Shown here in pieces: positions 8,071 through 15,858 of a DNA stretch of 31,276 nt. The stretch is taken from IMG/VR virus record IMGVR_UViG_3300022752_005148, positions 1 to 31,276 of that record, one strand, 5' to 3'. The notes beneath the pieces were generated by a model, which was not told the DNA's origin, did no database searches, and saw nothing but the letters and a program-made list of their open reading frames with translations. The position numbers and the translations under genes are program-made. Position 1 is the first letter of the stretch, and the number at the start of each line of letters is the position of its first letter. Origin of the DNA: a virus.

Positions 8071-9083
8071 TACTTTTTAATACCCAGTAAGCTTTTAACA
8101 GAATCTTCGACCTCTTTTGCTATTTCTGGATTTTCCATTAAAAATATTCTAGTTTTTTCTGCCCCTTGAAATTTATGAGAGTCTTTACTGGTTTTGATGG
8201 TATACCATGCTCCACCTTTATTTATAACTCCGACATCTGACGCCAAGTTGACAAGCTCTGTGAGCTTATCTATGCCCTCATTATAACGAATAAAGCTTTT
8301 TGCTACTCCTCCCGGAGGACCGAGAGCGGAACAAATAACTTGCCATTCAACCTCTTGGCCTATCTGAGTATCGTCTGCTCCTAAAGACCATGGCTTAGAA
8401 CTTTTTGCTCGTAGTTTAATATCGGTTTGATATGCGATGCCCTGACCGCTCTTCTCCTTAAACTCTGCTCCATATCCTGTCGGATTACCCATCAAATGAG
8501 TGATACCGATCACAATATTTTTATTAACAGGAATAACGTTAGAAACTTTTCTACAGAATTTGGCTAATAACTTTGCTCCATCTGCTCTCTGCATTTTGTC
8601 CATATCACTAGTAATTTCGGCTTCTGTACATAGTGCAGAATACGAGTCTATGATTACTATAGAGCCGGGAATTTCATTTATAATTCTTTCTGCTATTTGT
8701 AAATATTCTTCGGCGTGTAAGATTTTACCTTGTTGGGATCCTATAATATGAAATCTGCTCAGATCTAATCCTTTTATTCCAAGTAGATCTCGTTGTTTTA
8801 GTCTACCTTCGATATTTAGGTAGTATACTTCTCTAGGGTTCTTTAGATCTCCTTGATATTCTGGTTTTTGTGCGGTGGTTGCAAAGTCTAATGATGACAA
8901 AGTTTTACCACATTTAGGTTGTCCTGTAAATATCACAAAACTACCTTCTGGTATTCCACCACCTAGAACTATATCCAGAGCTGGACTAATTGGAATAGTT
9001 AATATCTTTTTTTCTACCAGTGAGTTACCAGACAATATAATATCATCTCCAAAATTTTTGATTATATCTTCTTTAAGACTCAT
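8070..9083 (-). CDS. RecA/UvsX-like recombinase
   Basis: This 337-aa protein is a RecA-fold ATPase. It has DIVLGGGIPEGSFVIFTG leading into Walker A GQPKCGKT (residues 54-61), VYYLNIEGR, Walker B IVIIDSYSALCTE, and a RADGAKLLAKFCRK stretch followed by NIVIGITHLMGNP, matching the core of UvsX and RecA. Length is close to the family's usual 340-390 residues. It would form filaments on single-stranded DNA for strand exchange and recombination-dependent replication. It lies in the run of replication genes and overlaps the unknown gene upstream by 11 nt. The Cys in the P-loop (PKCGK) is slightly unusual but does not remove the key Lys. Confidence 0.88.
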   Translation of the reverse strand: MSLKEDIIKNFGDDIILSGNSLVEKKILTIPISPALDIVLGGGIPEGSFVIFTGQPKCGKTLSSLDFATTAQKPEYQGDLKNPREVYYLNIEGRLKQRDLLGIKGLDLSRFHIIGSQQGKILHAEEYLQIAERIINEIPGSIVIIDSYSALCTEAEITSDMDKMQRADGAKLLAKFCRKVSNVIPVNKNIVIGITHLMGNPTGYGAEFKEKSGQGIAYQTDIKLRAKSSKPWSLGADDTQIGQEVEWQVICSALGPPGGVAKSFIRYNEGIDKLTELVNLASDVGVINKGGAWYTIKTSKDSHKFQGAEKTRIFLMENPEIAKEVEDSVKSLLGIKK

Positions 9084-9495
9084 TATCTATGTCCTCTAGT
9101 TTTGAAAGTATATTATTAGATTTTTTATTATTGTTTGTTTTATATTTTTTATGAGATGATCTGTCTATATCTTTTGAAAATTCTTTGTTTTGTGAATCTA
9201 AAATTTTCTGGTGATGCTCTATAATAGCCTTGAGCATTGGCGCTCGCAACGAATATGTGTTCACAGTTTTGCTATCTTGTAAAGCTTTTACTATAGCCAA
9301 AGGACTGTATTGTTTAACTAATTTATTGGCTGTTGCGATCTGATTTCTATAAAAAGCAGACCATTCTTTATTTAGCCAAAATTTATAGTGAATATCTTTT
9401 TTATCAAGTTTTGCCTTTTTTTCACAAATAATTTCTGTGATATATTGGGCAGCTGATACTTCCTTATTATTGGAGTATCTTGATATAAATTTCAT
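9073..9495 (-). CDS. Hypothetical protein upstream of the recombinase
   Basis: This 140-aa protein is not recognised. The first 100 residues look folded and helical, with an aromatic patch (HYKFWLNKEWSAFYRNQ) followed by ANKLVKQYSPLAIVKALQ; the last 40 are a basic, Asn/Lys-rich tail. There is no TM segment or cysteine motif. It overlaps the recombinase gene start by 11 nt and the HTH gene by 4 nt, so it is likely translated together with them. A DNA-binding accessory of the recombinase would fit the basic tail and the position, but that is inference. Confidence 0.65.
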   Translation of the reverse strand: MKFISRYSNNKEVSAAQYITEIICEKKAKLDKKDIHYKFWLNKEWSAFYRNQIATANKLVKQYSPLAIVKALQDSKTVNTYSLRAPMLKAIIEHHQKILDSQNKEFSKDIDRSSHKKYKTNNNKKSNNILSKLEDIDNES

Positions 9496-9806
9496 TTGTT
9501 GAATGGCTTAAATATATGATCTGGTGACTTTTGTAAATGAGACAGCTTTGTTTTATTGTGATCGTTCATCATAGACGCCTCTTGTGTCATAATAGCAACA
9601 GTATTATTTTTCTTAACTGCTGTTTTGTTTATCATCAAGTCCTTGGCTGTTGGCTGTTGATTAGTCTTAATAAGATTTTCTGATTCCACTATTGCCTGAA
9701 TACTATCAATAGATAAATTGGTTTCCGCAGCTATCTGTTCTAATGTAAAATTTTGTGAAAATAAATATTTTATAGCGTAAATATTATTTTTTGATATTTT
9801 TGCCAT
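9492..9806 (-). CDS. Small helix-turn-helix protein
   Basis: The first 45 residues of this 104-aa protein read as a compact HTH: YAIKYLFSQNFTLEQIAAE, then TNLSIDSIQAIVE. This resembles resolvase- or sigma-4-like three-helix DNA-binding units. The rest is a basic, low-complexity tail that may be disordered. It shares a stop/start overlap with the genes on both sides. It could be a small transcription regulator or a DNA-binding accessory of replication; the sequence does not separate these. Confidence 0.65.
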   Translation of the reverse strand: MAKISKNNIYAIKYLFSQNFTLEQIAAETNLSIDSIQAIVESENLIKTNQQPTAKDLMINKTAVKKNNTVAIMTQEASMMNDHNKTKLSHLQKSPDHIFKPFNK

Positions 9807-10189
9807 TACAATCTCTCCCTTTCTGCTTTAACTAGCCATGCATTATTTTTAGTAGATAAAAATTTAAGATAATAATTAAATACCGATTGATTGGTATTGA
9901 TAAATTTATTACTTGGTCTAACAACATTATCAAGAAAACTATAGCTCTTTTCTCTATCGAGCTTAGAAAACGGATTGAATAACTCATTATTATTTGATAT
10001 TTTAATCTGATAGATAATATGATTGTCTTTATTTATTGTTTTTGCTAATACTGTATTATCATCAATATTTTTTCTATAAAGATTGTTTTCATCTATAAAA
10101 TCACAATCTTGCTCTAAACAAAAAAACTTGTTTGTTGTATCCGATGACTTACGATCTTTTTTAGGCGTAAATAAATAATCCTCACTCAT
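9806..10189 (-). CDS. Hypothetical protein, paralogue of the gene at 10909-11316
   Basis: This 127-aa protein belongs to no family I recognise, but aligns along most of its length with the 135-aa product of 10909-11316. Shared blocks in order are KFFCL/KFYCL, an acidic YIDD-like stretch, a KI..-x-LFNP / KIFNP block, SFLDNV / SFINNI, and a C-terminal YLKFLSTKNNAWLVKAERE / YINFLKTKNLSWLKDAQRD block. The two copies are separated by two unrelated genes. The product is soluble and charged. Its end overlaps the HTH gene start and its start overlaps the gene upstream by 8 nt. Function unknown. Confidence 0.68.
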   Translation of the reverse strand: MSEDYLFTPKKDRKSSDTTNKFFCLEQDCDFIDENNLYRKNIDDNTVLAKTINKDNHIIYQIKISNNNELFNPFSKLDREKSYSFLDNVVRPSNKFINTNQSVFNYYLKFLSTKNNAWLVKAERERL

Positions 10190-10562
10190 CTTTCACCTTT
10201 TCTGGTAGGTTTGCTTCTTCAGCCGATGATATCATGCATTTTTCTACATATTCGAAAAAGTTTTTAATATATGTATTATAATTTTCTCCAGATGGAACCG
10301 GTATGTGGTAACTGTTGGTGCATACTGTGTTAATTTCTGGGTACTTATTGTCTTCTATTTTTTTTAGAATATTTGCTGTGAGATTGATATATATTTCATA
10401 TTGGGCATCTGTTTGTTTATTAATATTATTAGGATCATCAAAAATATAACTATATTCAGAAAGATCTTCTGGCTTAAAATCTTTTAAAGAGTCTATTTGT
10501 TTTTTATAAATATCTATTTCTTCTTTAGTAAAAAATTGAGATGATTCTATATTGTCTGTCAT
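10182..10562 (-). CDS. Hypothetical acidic protein
   Basis: This 126-aa acidic protein is not recognised. It starts with a helical, charged region (FFTKEEIDIYKKQIDSL) and has a central helix (YEIYINLTANILKKIED) and a C-terminal helix (YIKNFFEYVEKCMISSAEE). No catalytic motif, TM segment or metal site is visible. It starts 1 nt after the FmdB-like zinc-ribbon gene and overlaps the downstream paralogue gene by 8 nt, which supports it as a real operon member. Confidence 0.62.
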   Translation of the reverse strand: MTDNIESSQFFTKEEIDIYKKQIDSLKDFKPEDLSEYSYIFDDPNNINKQTDAQYEIYINLTANILKKIEDNKYPEINTVCTNSYHIPVPSGENYNTYIKNFFEYVEKCMISSAEEANLPEKVKDE

Positions 10563-10563
10563 T

Positions 10564-10905
10564 TTAGGTCCATTTTGTTTTTGGCGGTTTCTTGATTCTG
10601 TTCATACCTTTGGGCAAGACTTTATCCTCTGTTGCTTTATAAGAATTATGTTTGGAGTATAGACTTTGTTTTTGATCATCGCTCATACGATCTCTATTTC
10701 TGTTAGCCAGATCTCCTACCGTTTTAAGCTCAGTATCATGTTTTTTGATTGAGTTTTGAATAGTAGAAACATCGTCAGTATAGCTTCTTTCTGTTTTTTT
10801 ACTATTGCAAAAATTACATTTTGGCGAAGGAATATAATCCTTAATATAAAAAAATAATTCAAATTTTTTATTACAATTTTCGCAATGGTAAGTGTACGTT
10901 GGCAT
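10564..10905 (-). CDS. FmdB-like zinc-ribbon protein
   Basis: The first 45 residues match the FmdB/CxxC_CxxC_SSSS zinc-ribbon pattern: MPTYTYHCENCNKKFEL, then a short spacer and CNFCNSKKTER. FmdB-type ribbons are small putative regulatory proteins; their exact role is not settled. The remaining 65 residues are charged and include a DLANRNRDRMSDDQKQ helix and a basic, Pro-containing tail. It lies 3 nt after the upstream paralogue gene and 1 nt before the acidic unknown gene. It may bind nucleic acid or a phage or host polymerase, but this is not shown. Confidence 0.78.
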   Translation of the reverse strand: MPTYTYHCENCNKKFELFFYIKDYIPSPKCNFCNSKKTERSYTDDVSTIQNSIKKHDTELKTVGDLANRNRDRMSDDQKQSLYSKHNSYKATEDKVLPKGMNRIKKPPKTKWT

Positions 10906-10908
10906 AAT

Positions 10909-11316
10909 TTATTTAATATCTCTTTGAGCGTCTTTTAGCCAAGATAGATTTTTTGTCTTTAGAAAATTTATATATTTTTGAAATACTTGTGGAGTAACCT
11001 CTTTAAAGTCCCATTCACTTTTACATATATTATTAATAAATGATAAAGAATTTTTTTCTTCTATAGGAGATAGAATTTTTTTAGGATTGAAAATTTTTGA
11101 ATTTGGATCCAATTTAATATAATATCTACCATAAGACTTATCATTATCAGCAAAATGTTTTGATTTTTTAGAAAATATTATCTTAGCAATGGCTTTCGAA
11201 ATATTCTCATTATTCAATCTCGGATATCCATCGTCGTCTATATAGTCTTCGGATCCTAATAAACAATAAAATTTATCTTCATTAGAAGTAGATCGATTTG
11301 TATTAAAAATAGCCAT
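10909..11316 (-). CDS. Hypothetical protein, paralogue of the gene at 9806-10189
   Basis: This 135-aa protein is the second copy of the family described at 9806-10189. It has KFYCL near residue 15, the acidic YIDDDGYPRL, a basic middle, YYIKLDPNSKIFNPKKIL, SFINNIC, and the C-terminal YINFLKTKNLSWLKDAQRD. Identity with the other copy is low but spread along the length, so the duplication is old. Its start overlaps the HNH gene's end by 14 nt. No catalytic motif is visible; the alternating aromatic and charged pattern suggests a small alpha/beta fold. Confidence 0.68.
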   Translation of the reverse strand: MAIFNTNRSTSNEDKFYCLLGSEDYIDDDGYPRLNNENISKAIAKIIFSKKSKHFADNDKSYGRYYIKLDPNSKIFNPKKILSPIEEKNSLSFINNICKSEWDFKEVTPQVFQKYINFLKTKNLSWLKDAQRDIK

Positions 11317-11890
11317 CTATATATTTTATCCATTCTTTTTGATCTGAGTCACTACTGTATATAGTAGGTAGTTCTTTAGCTAACGGCAAGTATCTTGGCT
11401 CATAAAATGGTTTTTTAGGGATATTAAGTAACTTCATATTTGCTTGTTCTGGTGTTTTATTTGATTTTTTTCTATTACATTTAACACAAGCAGTGGCTAT
11501 ATTTAACCAATTAGTAGCATTCTTTTTGTCAGGATGAAATTGACTTTTTGGAATAACATGATCGTAAGTTAATTCATTCTGATTAAATCTTATTCCACAA
11601 TATTGGCAAGTATGATCATCTCTAATAAATAGATTTTTTCTAGAAAACTTTAATGATCTATTATGAATATTGAAATATTTTTGCGTTTTTGCAACTAATG
11701 GGACCTTAAATTGTTTATCATTAGTTCCTTGAATATATTTGTCTTTATAATATTCAATAATTTCTATCTTAAAAGTTGGATTATTATCATACTTGATAGA
11801 CCAAATAATAGCTTTTTGCCAACTAATAATTCTTAATGGCGAATAATCAGCATTTAATAATAAACACTTGCTATTTTCTGCCTTGTTCAT
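11303..11890 (-). CDS. HNH endonuclease (LLNADYSPL type)
   Basis: This 195-aa protein has the N-terminal signature CLLLNADYSPLRIISWQKAI, then KFSRKNLFIRDDHTCQYCG, LTYDHVIPKSQ and ATACVKCNRKKSNKTP. That is a complete HNH core with two Cys-x2-Cys zinc knuckles and the DHV-IP motif. This subfamily is widespread in bacterial genomes and phages as a free-standing nuclease. Its start overlaps the PhoH gene end by 20 nt and its end overlaps the unknown paralogue gene. It could act in DNA processing or packaging, or be a mobile nuclease; placement beside PhoH does not decide this. Confidence 0.87.
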   Translation of the reverse strand: MNKAENSKCLLLNADYSPLRIISWQKAIIWSIKYDNNPTFKIEIIEYYKDKYIQGTNDKQFKVPLVAKTQKYFNIHNRSLKFSRKNLFIRDDHTCQYCGIRFNQNELTYDHVIPKSQFHPDKKNATNWLNIATACVKCNRKKSNKTPEQANMKLLNIPKKPFYEPRYLPLAKELPTIYSSDSDQKEWIKYIDGYF

Positions 11891-12608
11891 AATTATCTAG
11901 TTTTGCTAAAATTTTTGCTATTATTGGATTACGAATAATATCATGGTCGGTTAGTGTAGAAATACCTATACCGTCTACGTCTGATAGATTTTTTATCATT
12001 TCATAAAAACCACCCTGTAAATGTCTAGCAAGATCTGATTGCGAAACATCTCCAGTTAATACCATTTTACTGTTTTGACCAATTCTTGTCAATAGCATTT
12101 TTAATTGTTCATACGAAGCATTTTGACATTCGTCTGCTACTATAAAACAGTCATGAAAATTTCTGCCTCTCATAAATCCTAAAGGAACGATTTCTATTTT
12201 ATTATTTAGTTTAAGGGTCGCATTCAATGCTGGACCAATAAAATAATTTATCTCATCTTCTATAGGTAAAAGATAAGGAAATAATTTTTCTTCATATTTA
12301 CCTGGAAGATAACCTATTTTTTCTCCTGCTTCAACAACTGGTCTTGTTATTATGATTTTCTTGATTTTATCTTCTAATAAATGTTCTAAAGCTAAACCAA
12401 CAGCACAGTGGGTTTTGCCACTACCAGCGCTACCTTGACAAAAAGTAATAGTATTTTCTATTATAGATCGTATATATTCTTTTTGATTTTCTGTTCTTGG
12501 CTTTAGTCTATTTCTAGATGATAGTCTTGTATTATCTTGATTAAGGGGCGAGTTTGTGAGATCAATGATTTTTTCTTTTCTAGTGCTGCCATTTTTTTTC
12601 TTTCTCAA
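11871..12608 (-). CDS. phoH: PhoH-like P-loop ATPase
   Basis: This 245-aa protein has TENQKEYIRSI, Walker A CQGSAGSGKTHCAVGLALEH, the PhoH-typical IITRPVVEAGEKIGYLPG, and Walker B FIVADECQNASYEQLKMLL, followed by LTGDVSQSDL. These match PhoH, an ATPase common in large phages and probably acting on RNA or DNA. It starts at TTG (12606-12608), since no upstream ATG or GTG fits; AAGGG lies about 6 nt before. A GGTGTATATT motif about 44 nt upstream may be its promoter. Its end overlaps the HNH gene. Confidence 0.92.
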   Translation of the reverse strand: MRKKKNGSTRKEKIIDLTNSPLNQDNTRLSSRNRLKPRTENQKEYIRSIIENTITFCQGSAGSGKTHCAVGLALEHLLEDKIKKIIITRPVVEAGEKIGYLPGKYEEKLFPYLLPIEDEINYFIGPALNATLKLNNKIEIVPLGFMRGRNFHDCFIVADECQNASYEQLKMLLTRIGQNSKMVLTGDVSQSDLARHLQGGFYEMIKNLSDVDGIGISTLTDHDIIRNPIIAKILAKLDNYEQGRK

Positions 12609-12648
12609 GTTATGCCCTTTATAATAAGTTATATATTAATAATGACAT

Positions 12649-12661
12649 ATTAATATACACC
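12649..12661 (-). promoter_or_regulatory. Putative phage promoter motif (copy B)
   Basis: The minus strand reads GGTGTATATTAAT here, in the 58-nt gap between the MazG-like and PhoH genes. It is about 44 nt before the PhoH TTG start. It matches the GGTGTATAwT core of the other intergenic copies and has no clear -35 box. Confidence 0.5.
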
Positions 12662-12666
12662 ATATA

Positions 12667-13032
12667 TTATATTACAAATGGCTTAAGATTAGGAGCTTTC
12701 CATCCTTCCGGTTTCAATACTTTACCATCTTCTCTTTTTTTTACTTTTCCTGTAACAGCATCTACTTTAGCAAAATTAGTTTTCATCACTTCATCCCATG
12801 CTCCTTGAGCATTACTACCAGTGCTGTTTATGGCACCAGCCGTAACCACAACGATATCTATTAAAGCATCCAGTATTTCTACTCTGTCTATATTATTTAT
12901 AGCTTCTTGAAGTTCCGATACTTCTTCTTTTATAAGTGTGCAATACATATCAAACTGAGATTGGTTCCACTCACATACTGTTTGATCGCAGGCTATCATG
13001 AACTTTGTTTGGTCTTCAAATACATTCCCCAT
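12667..13032 (-). CDS. MazG-like nucleotide pyrophosphohydrolase
   Basis: This 121-aa protein matches the all-alpha NTP pyrophosphatase (MazG-like / phosphoribosyl-ATP pyrophosphohydrolase-like) fold: LIKEEVSELQEAI provides the E-E-x-x-E site, and EILDALIDIVVV gives the D-A-x-x-D motif on the next helix. The C-terminal block KVKKREDGKVLKPEGWKAP is typical of the phage subset of this family. It would hydrolyse non-canonical or excess nucleotides and fits beside the ribonucleotide reductase genes. Start at ATG 13032 has AAGGAT upstream. Its exact substrate is unknown. Confidence 0.83.
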   Translation of the reverse strand: MGNVFEDQTKFMIACDQTVCEWNQSQFDMYCTLIKEEVSELQEAINNIDRVEILDALIDIVVVTAGAINSTGSNAQGAWDEVMKTNFAKVDAVTGKVKKREDGKVLKPEGWKAPNLKPFVI

Positions 13033-13055
13033 ATTTAATATCCTTTATATTAAGA

Positions 13056-14708
13056 TTAAGATTCGCAATTTGTGCAAGCTAAAATATTACGCGCTAATTC
13101 TTGTGCCGGATTAGCACTTCGTTGATAATAAAAGGTTTTGATTCCTAATTTCCATCCCTCTATAAGAAGATCACTAACTTGTTTTGGTGGTATATCTGGC
13201 CCAATCATTAGATTTAAGGACTGAGACTGATCTATATGTTTCTGTCTTTGAGATGCTTGAATAATAATTTCTTTCTGACTAATTTCACCAAAAGTTTTAA
13301 ATACTTCTTTTTCATTATCGGATAAGAACTTTAAATGTTGAACAGAGCCTCCTTTAACTAAAATGCTCTTCCAAACTGTTTCATCATTTTTATTATATTT
13401 TTTGAGAATTTCTTTTAGATGAGGATTCTTATATGTGAATTTTCCTTTTGCTAAATTCTTAACAAAATAATTACTATTCAATGGTTCTATACTAGGACTA
13501 ACTTGTCCCAATATAAAACTACTACTAGTTGTAGGAGCAATGGCTAATGTTGTAACGTTTCTACGACCATATCCTTCGAGGATAGGAGCTTCTCCGAATT
13601 TTTCTGCTAATTCTCTTGATGCTTTGTCTGATCGTTCTCTAATAGTTTGCCACATATTAGCATTAATTAGTTTAGCTTGCATACTTTCAAAACTTATCAT
13701 TTTGCTTTGAAGATACGAATGCCATCCCAATACTCCCATACCTAATGCTCTATGATTTAGAGCAAAGTTTCTGGCGCTCTTCATAAAACGAATATTCTCT
13801 GTTTTATTTACAAACTCTTGATTAACACTGTCTAAGAAATATATAAGAGTTTCTATTGCATCTGTTTGTATTATTTCGTCCCAATGAAGCAGATTAAGAG
13901 AGCTTAGAACACAAACAAAACTATTATTTTCGTCTGATGCTAAACTAATTTCTGAACATAGATTACTACTATTTATTTTTATATTCTTGTCTTTATAAGC
14001 TTGTGGAGCGTTATCGTTTACAGTATCGTAAAAGAATATATATGGATATCCACTCTCAAATCGTTTTTGAATAATTTTAGCCCAAATTTTTCTTTTATGT
14101 TTATCTCCTTCGACCATACTATTCATCCATTCATCGGTGATAGTAACACCAATACTCATATTTTGAATAGGATGACCCTCATTACGAATTTGTAAAAATT
14201 CTTCTATATCGGGATGTTCCACAGGTAAATATGCGGCAAAACTTCCTCTTCGTGCTGATCCTTGACTAATCACATCTGCTACTTTATCAAACAATTCCAT
14301 AAAGTGAACAGGTCCGCTACTTTCTCCCCCAACACTAATACTTGCGCCTCGTGATCTTAATTCACCAAAATAACCACTAGTACCACCACCTAATTTGCTC
14401 ATCATGCCCACTTCGGCTACTTTATAAAGAATACTATCCATCCTATCGCTAATATGAGAATTAAAGCAACTAACTGGTAATCCTCGGGAGTTGCCATAAT
14501 TAGTCCAAACGGGAGTGGATAATGAGTAATATCCTAAACTCATATAATGTTCAAATTTTTCTGCAAAACCTGGGATATTTAACAGTCTCTCAGCATTTTG
14601 GGAGATATTTTTTATTCTATCTTCTGGAGAAATACCTTGTTCAAGATATCCTCTTTCTAAGAATAAACGACTATGTGAATTAAGCCAATAGTACGGTTGC
14701 GTTGTCAT
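13056..14708 (-). CDS. nrdA: Ribonucleotide reductase class I large subunit
   Basis: This 550-aa protein carries the full alpha-subunit catalytic set: Cys81 in VSCFNS and Cys266 in SFVCVLSS as the redox pair, Asn249, the thiyl-radical Cys251 and Glu253 in SSNLCSEI, and SARRGSFAAYLPVEHPD. The C-terminal tail ends ILACTNCES, giving the Cys-x2-Cys pair that passes electrons to the active site. There is no N-terminal ATP-cone, so the protein is shorter than E. coli NrdA and probably lacks dATP overall-activity control, as is usual in phages. It follows the small subunit gene by 28 nt, with AGGAC before its ATG. It reduces NDPs to dNDPs. Confidence 0.95.
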   Translation of the reverse strand: MTTQPYYWLNSHSRLFLERGYLEQGISPEDRIKNISQNAERLLNIPGFAEKFEHYMSLGYYSLSTPVWTNYGNSRGLPVSCFNSHISDRMDSILYKVAEVGMMSKLGGGTSGYFGELRSRGASISVGGESSGPVHFMELFDKVADVISQGSARRGSFAAYLPVEHPDIEEFLQIRNEGHPIQNMSIGVTITDEWMNSMVEGDKHKRKIWAKIIQKRFESGYPYIFFYDTVNDNAPQAYKDKNIKINSSNLCSEISLASDENNSFVCVLSSLNLLHWDEIIQTDAIETLIYFLDSVNQEFVNKTENIRFMKSARNFALNHRALGMGVLGWHSYLQSKMISFESMQAKLINANMWQTIRERSDKASRELAEKFGEAPILEGYGRRNVTTLAIAPTTSSSFILGQVSPSIEPLNSNYFVKNLAKGKFTYKNPHLKEILKKYNKNDETVWKSILVKGGSVQHLKFLSDNEKEVFKTFGEISQKEIIIQASQRQKHIDQSQSLNLMIGPDIPPKQVSDLLIEGWKLGIKTFYYQRSANPAQELARNILACTNCES

Positions 14709-14737
14709 TTAAAGTCCTATAAAACCATTAATAATGA

Positions 14738-15709
14738 TTAAAACAAAGCCTCTATATCAAACGATAGGGCTTTCTTAGAGTATTCTACGGGGCGAGAATG
14801 AAAGAAATCGGTCATATTATTACCAAGAATTTGTTCATCAAACCACAGTGTTTTTGATAACAATTTTTGATCAATATCAAATACCGCTTCGTATCCTATT
14901 TGATCTAATGATTCGTTTAGTCTGTTTTTAATAAACTCTTTAAGAAGATCAGAGTTTAGGTTTTCTTCTCCATAACCATTAACAATCCAATCAATTATTT
15001 CACATTCGTATCTGACCGCTTCTTTGGATTCATGAATAATCTTATCTTCTAGTTCTTTATCAAATAGTTCTGGATATTCTTGTTTGATAGTATTGATTAT
15101 TTTAATACCTATCATAGCATGAAGATTCTCTTCTCTACTAGTATATTCAACTTGTTTATTTGTGTCTTTAAGCAAATTCAAGAATCTGCCGAAATAACTA
15201 ATAGTATAAAATTGAGAAAATAATGCTATATTCTCAACAAACAGAGTAAATAGAATAAGAGAGTAAATAAATTGTTTTTTATTGTCTTGATGAAATTTAT
15301 GTAAATGCTTACGAAGATAATTCACTCTACCTTTAATAATATCTAATTCTAGAATTTTTTCAAAGTTATCATCTATACCCAAAACTTCCAAAAGTCTTTC
15401 GTAGGCATCGCCATGAATAACTTCCACATGGGCCATTGTGTAGCCCAAATCATTAAGAGAAGGATGTGGTAAATTATCACCAAGTTTGGCCCAAAATTTC
15501 TTTACACTAATTTCTAATTGACCAATCGTTGATAATGCTCTAATAATAATCTGTTTTTGTTGTTCTGTTAAATTTACTCTAAAATCTTGAACATCGCTAC
15601 TAAAATTAAATTCGCGATGAGTCCAAAATCCATTATGCATAGCTTCTATAAAGTCTTGGGTCCAAGGATAATTGTCGGGTTTTCTGGAAATTTGTTCGTC
15701 GAATATCAT
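14738..15709 (-). CDS. nrdB: Ribonucleotide reductase class I small subunit
   Basis: This 323-aa ferritin-like protein has the radical-cofactor ligands in order: Glu66 (IGQLEISVK, at the place of the first Asp/Glu ligand), Glu96 and His99 (HVEVIHGDAY), Glu159 (FVENIALFS), and Glu194 with His197 (SREENLHAMIG). Tyr103, seven residues after Glu96, fits the radical tyrosine. The C-terminal tail SFDIEALF should dock on the large subunit. It overlaps the small membrane gene upstream as ATGA and lies 28 nt before the large subunit gene, so the two are co-expressed. The metal type (Fe, Mn or mixed) cannot be told from sequence. Confidence 0.94.
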   Translation of the reverse strand: MIFDEQISRKPDNYPWTQDFIEAMHNGFWTHREFNFSSDVQDFRVNLTEQQKQIIIRALSTIGQLEISVKKFWAKLGDNLPHPSLNDLGYTMAHVEVIHGDAYERLLEVLGIDDNFEKILELDIIKGRVNYLRKHLHKFHQDNKKQFIYSLILFTLFVENIALFSQFYTISYFGRFLNLLKDTNKQVEYTSREENLHAMIGIKIINTIKQEYPELFDKELEDKIIHESKEAVRYECEIIDWIVNGYGEENLNSDLLKEFIKNRLNESLDQIGYEAVFDIDQKLLSKTLWFDEQILGNNMTDFFHSRPVEYSKKALSFDIEALF

Positions 15710-15858
15710 AATGGTTTTCTTTCTTTTTTTACTAAAATAGCAGCTAAACCTAATATAGTTAAAGTTGTAAATTCTTTACCGATAGGATTAAAGTTCTCTA
15801 TTAGATATAGTTGTATAAAATATATGGTAGATAAAATATAAAATAGGGTAATCATCAT
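15706..15858 (-). CDS. Small 50-aa membrane protein
   Basis: A 50-codon frame fills the gap between the dCMP deaminase and the RNR small subunit. It starts at ATG 15858, overlapping the deaminase stop as ATGA, and its TGA overlaps the RNR small-subunit ATG. The translation begins MMITLFYILSTIYFIQLYLI (a clear TM helix), has a short polar loop (ENFNPIGKEF), then TTLTILGLAAILV as a second, shorter hydrophobic segment, and ends KKERKPL. Exact coupling at both ends supports a real gene. Family and function are unknown; membrane anchoring of a metabolic complex is only a guess. Confidence 0.68.
   Translation of the reverse strand: MMITLFYILSTIYFIQLYLIENFNPIGKEFTTLTILGLAAILVKKERKPL

Noticed and set aside
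12609-12666. Rho-independent terminators in the intergenic gaps
   Set aside because: The gaps here and at 3490-3586, 26194-26249, 29124-29173 and 30463-30520 have AT-rich sequence but no convincing GC-stem hairpin followed by a T-run on the minus strand.
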